This document shows, piece after piece, positions 5,173 to 6,156 of a DNA stretch of 6,156 nt (the stretch's first letter is position 1; each line of letters begins with the position of its first letter). The notes under the pieces are model-generated. The model was not told the DNA's origin. It worked only from the letters and a program-made list of their open reading frames with translations, and made no database searches. The DNA is from Kiritimatiellia bacterium (GTDB lineage: Bacteria > Verrucomicrobiota > Kiritimatiellia > RFP12 > UBA1067), in NCBI GenBank assembly GCA_017459225.1, contig JAFUDL010000420.1:1-6156 (forward strand). The letters are read 5' to 3'. The position numbers were made by a program, and so were the translations under genes.

Positions 5173-6156
5173 ATGAAAACACCAGCACTATCCGTTGCCG
5201 CCGCGGCGGCGTTCGCCGCGTTGGCGGCATTTGGCTCGCGCCATGCGGGGAATCCCGCGTATCCCACCTACGACGGCCGAGTGATGGCCGGCTACCAGGG
5301 GTGGTTCCACAACCGCCAGGGCGGGACGATGTTCAGGGACCCGTCGAACATCAGGATCGACATGTGGCCCGACGTGTCAGAGTACGAGAAGACGTACCCG
5401 ACAGGCCTCAAGCTACCGAACGGCGAGGGGGCGCGGTTTTTCTGCAGCGACGACGAGTCGACCGTCGAGACGCACTTCCGCTGGATGGAGGAGTACGGGC
5501 TTGACGGAGTCTTCCTGCAGCGGTTCTTCGGCGCGGCAACGCGCGAGCCGAAGGACTCGTCGACGACCGTTCTCCGCCACGCGCTCAAGTCGGCGCAGAG
5601 GCATGGCCGCGCGGTGTCGGTGATGTACGACCTATCGGGGCTGCGTCCCGGAAAGGACGACTGCATGAAGCTCGCCGACGACTGGAAGTATCTGGTGGAC
5701 GAGGTCAAGGTCACCAGCTATGGCACGCGGAACATGTATCTCCACCACCGCGGGAAGCCGCTCGTGGTGATCTGGGGCGTGGGGTTCCCGGACCGTCCGT
5801 ACTCGATACGCGACATAAAGCTCGCCGAGTTCATCGACTTCCTGAAGAATGACCCCGAATACGGCGGGTGCAGCGTGATGCTTGGCGTGCCGACGTGCTG
5901 GCGGACGCTTGAATACGACTGCGTGCCGGATGCGCATCTGCACGAGCTCGTGAGGAAGGCCGACCTTCTCCTTCCCTGGATGGTGCAGCGGTTCACACCG
6001 CTCCTGCACTTCGAGATGGACCGCTACCGCGACCATGTGAAGAAGGACATCGCCTGGTGCGAGGCCGCAGGAGTCGACTACGTACCGCTCGTGTACCCCG
6101 GCTTCAGCTGGCACAACCTCAGCCGCCACGAGAGCGGCATCGGCGGCGTTAAGCCA
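5173..6156 (+). CDS. Exported GH99/GH71-like glycoside hydrolase-type protein (3' partial)
   Basis: The frame from ATG 5173 stays open to the right edge, giving 328 visible residues. It starts with a signal peptide: two N-terminal residues MK, then an Ala-rich hydrophobic stretch to about residue 20 (LSVAAAAAFAALAAFG). The mature part has hallmarks of the GH99/GH71-like TIM-barrel group that is often annotated 'xylosidase/arabinosidase': MAGYQGWF (38-45), IDMWPDVSEY (62-71), FCSDDESTVETHFRWMEEYG (90-109), DGVFLQRFF (111-119), VSVMYDLSG, and GKPLVVIWGVGF. The conserved C-terminal part that would hold acidic active-site residues lies beyond the window, so catalysis cannot be judged. GH99 proper acts on alpha-mannosyl linkages in mannans and N-glycans; this subgroup's substrate is not settled, so I give none. 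Export suggests action on external glycans. It is preceded by its own promoter and is not part of the upstream operon, though a shared role in glycan handling with the glycosyltransferase is conceivable. Confidence 0.8.
   Translation, partial: MKTPALSVAAAAAFAALAAFGSRHAGNPAYPTYDGRVMAGYQGWFHNRQGGTMFRDPSNIRIDMWPDVSEYEKTYPTGLKLPNGEGARFFCSDDESTVETHFRWMEEYGLDGVFLQRFFGAATREPKDSSTTVLRHALKSAQRHGRAVSVMYDLSGLRPGKDDCMKLADDWKYLVDEVKVTSYGTRNMYLHHRGKPLVVIWGVGFPDRPYSIRDIKLAEFIDFLKNDPEYGGCSVMLGVPTCWRTLEYDCVPDAHLHELVRKADLLLPWMVQRFTPLLHFEMDRYRDHVKKDIAWCEAAGVDYVPLVYPGFSWHNLSRHESGIGGVKP

Overview
All genes in this 6.2 kb, GC-rich window lie on the + strand. The exported proteins suggest an uncultured member of the Verrucomicrobiota/Kiritimatiellota/Lentisphaerota group, perhaps gut-associated. 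The clues are a secreted sulfatase-modifying-factor (SUMF1) protein with a C-terminal 'FWWKVS...GWVDDVAW' module, and a GH99/GH71-like secreted protein. Both are recurrent there as far as I recall. This assignment is inference; there is no rRNA or other phylogenetic marker.

Positions 1-1015 are the worn end of what looks like a type I restriction-modification locus. The 3' end of a possible DprA/SLOG-like gene overlaps, by ATGA, a short ORF that holds only the first helicase lobe of an HsdR restriction subunit. The nuclease domain, the second helicase lobe and the C-terminus are missing. An AT-richer stretch of about 210 bp follows, with a promoter-like motif and a perfect 6-bp inverted repeat.

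Positions 1116-2423 encode a complete ADP-ribosylglycohydrolase joined in frame to an N-terminal domain of about 160 residues that I do not recognise. Well-placed internal start sites could also yield the stand-alone hydrolase.

Positions 2455-5087 form a likely two-gene operon: an exported SUMF1-domain protein of 612 aa, then a cytosolic glycosyltransferase of 246 aa 17 nt downstream with a strong ribosome binding site. At 5173 a second exported protein, GH99/GH71-like, begins and runs off the window; its first 328 residues are visible.

The promoters of the two exported-protein genes are alike: an extended -10 box (TATGG followed by TATCAT or GATAAT) ends only 6-7 nt before the ATG, with no Shine-Dalgarno sequence between. 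This predicts leaderless mRNAs. The internal operon gene and the hsdR remnant instead have classical Shine-Dalgarno sites. No complete new defence or metabolic system is visible. The most notable points are the cut-down HsdR, the unrecognised ADP-ribosylglycohydrolase fusion and the paired leaderless promoters.
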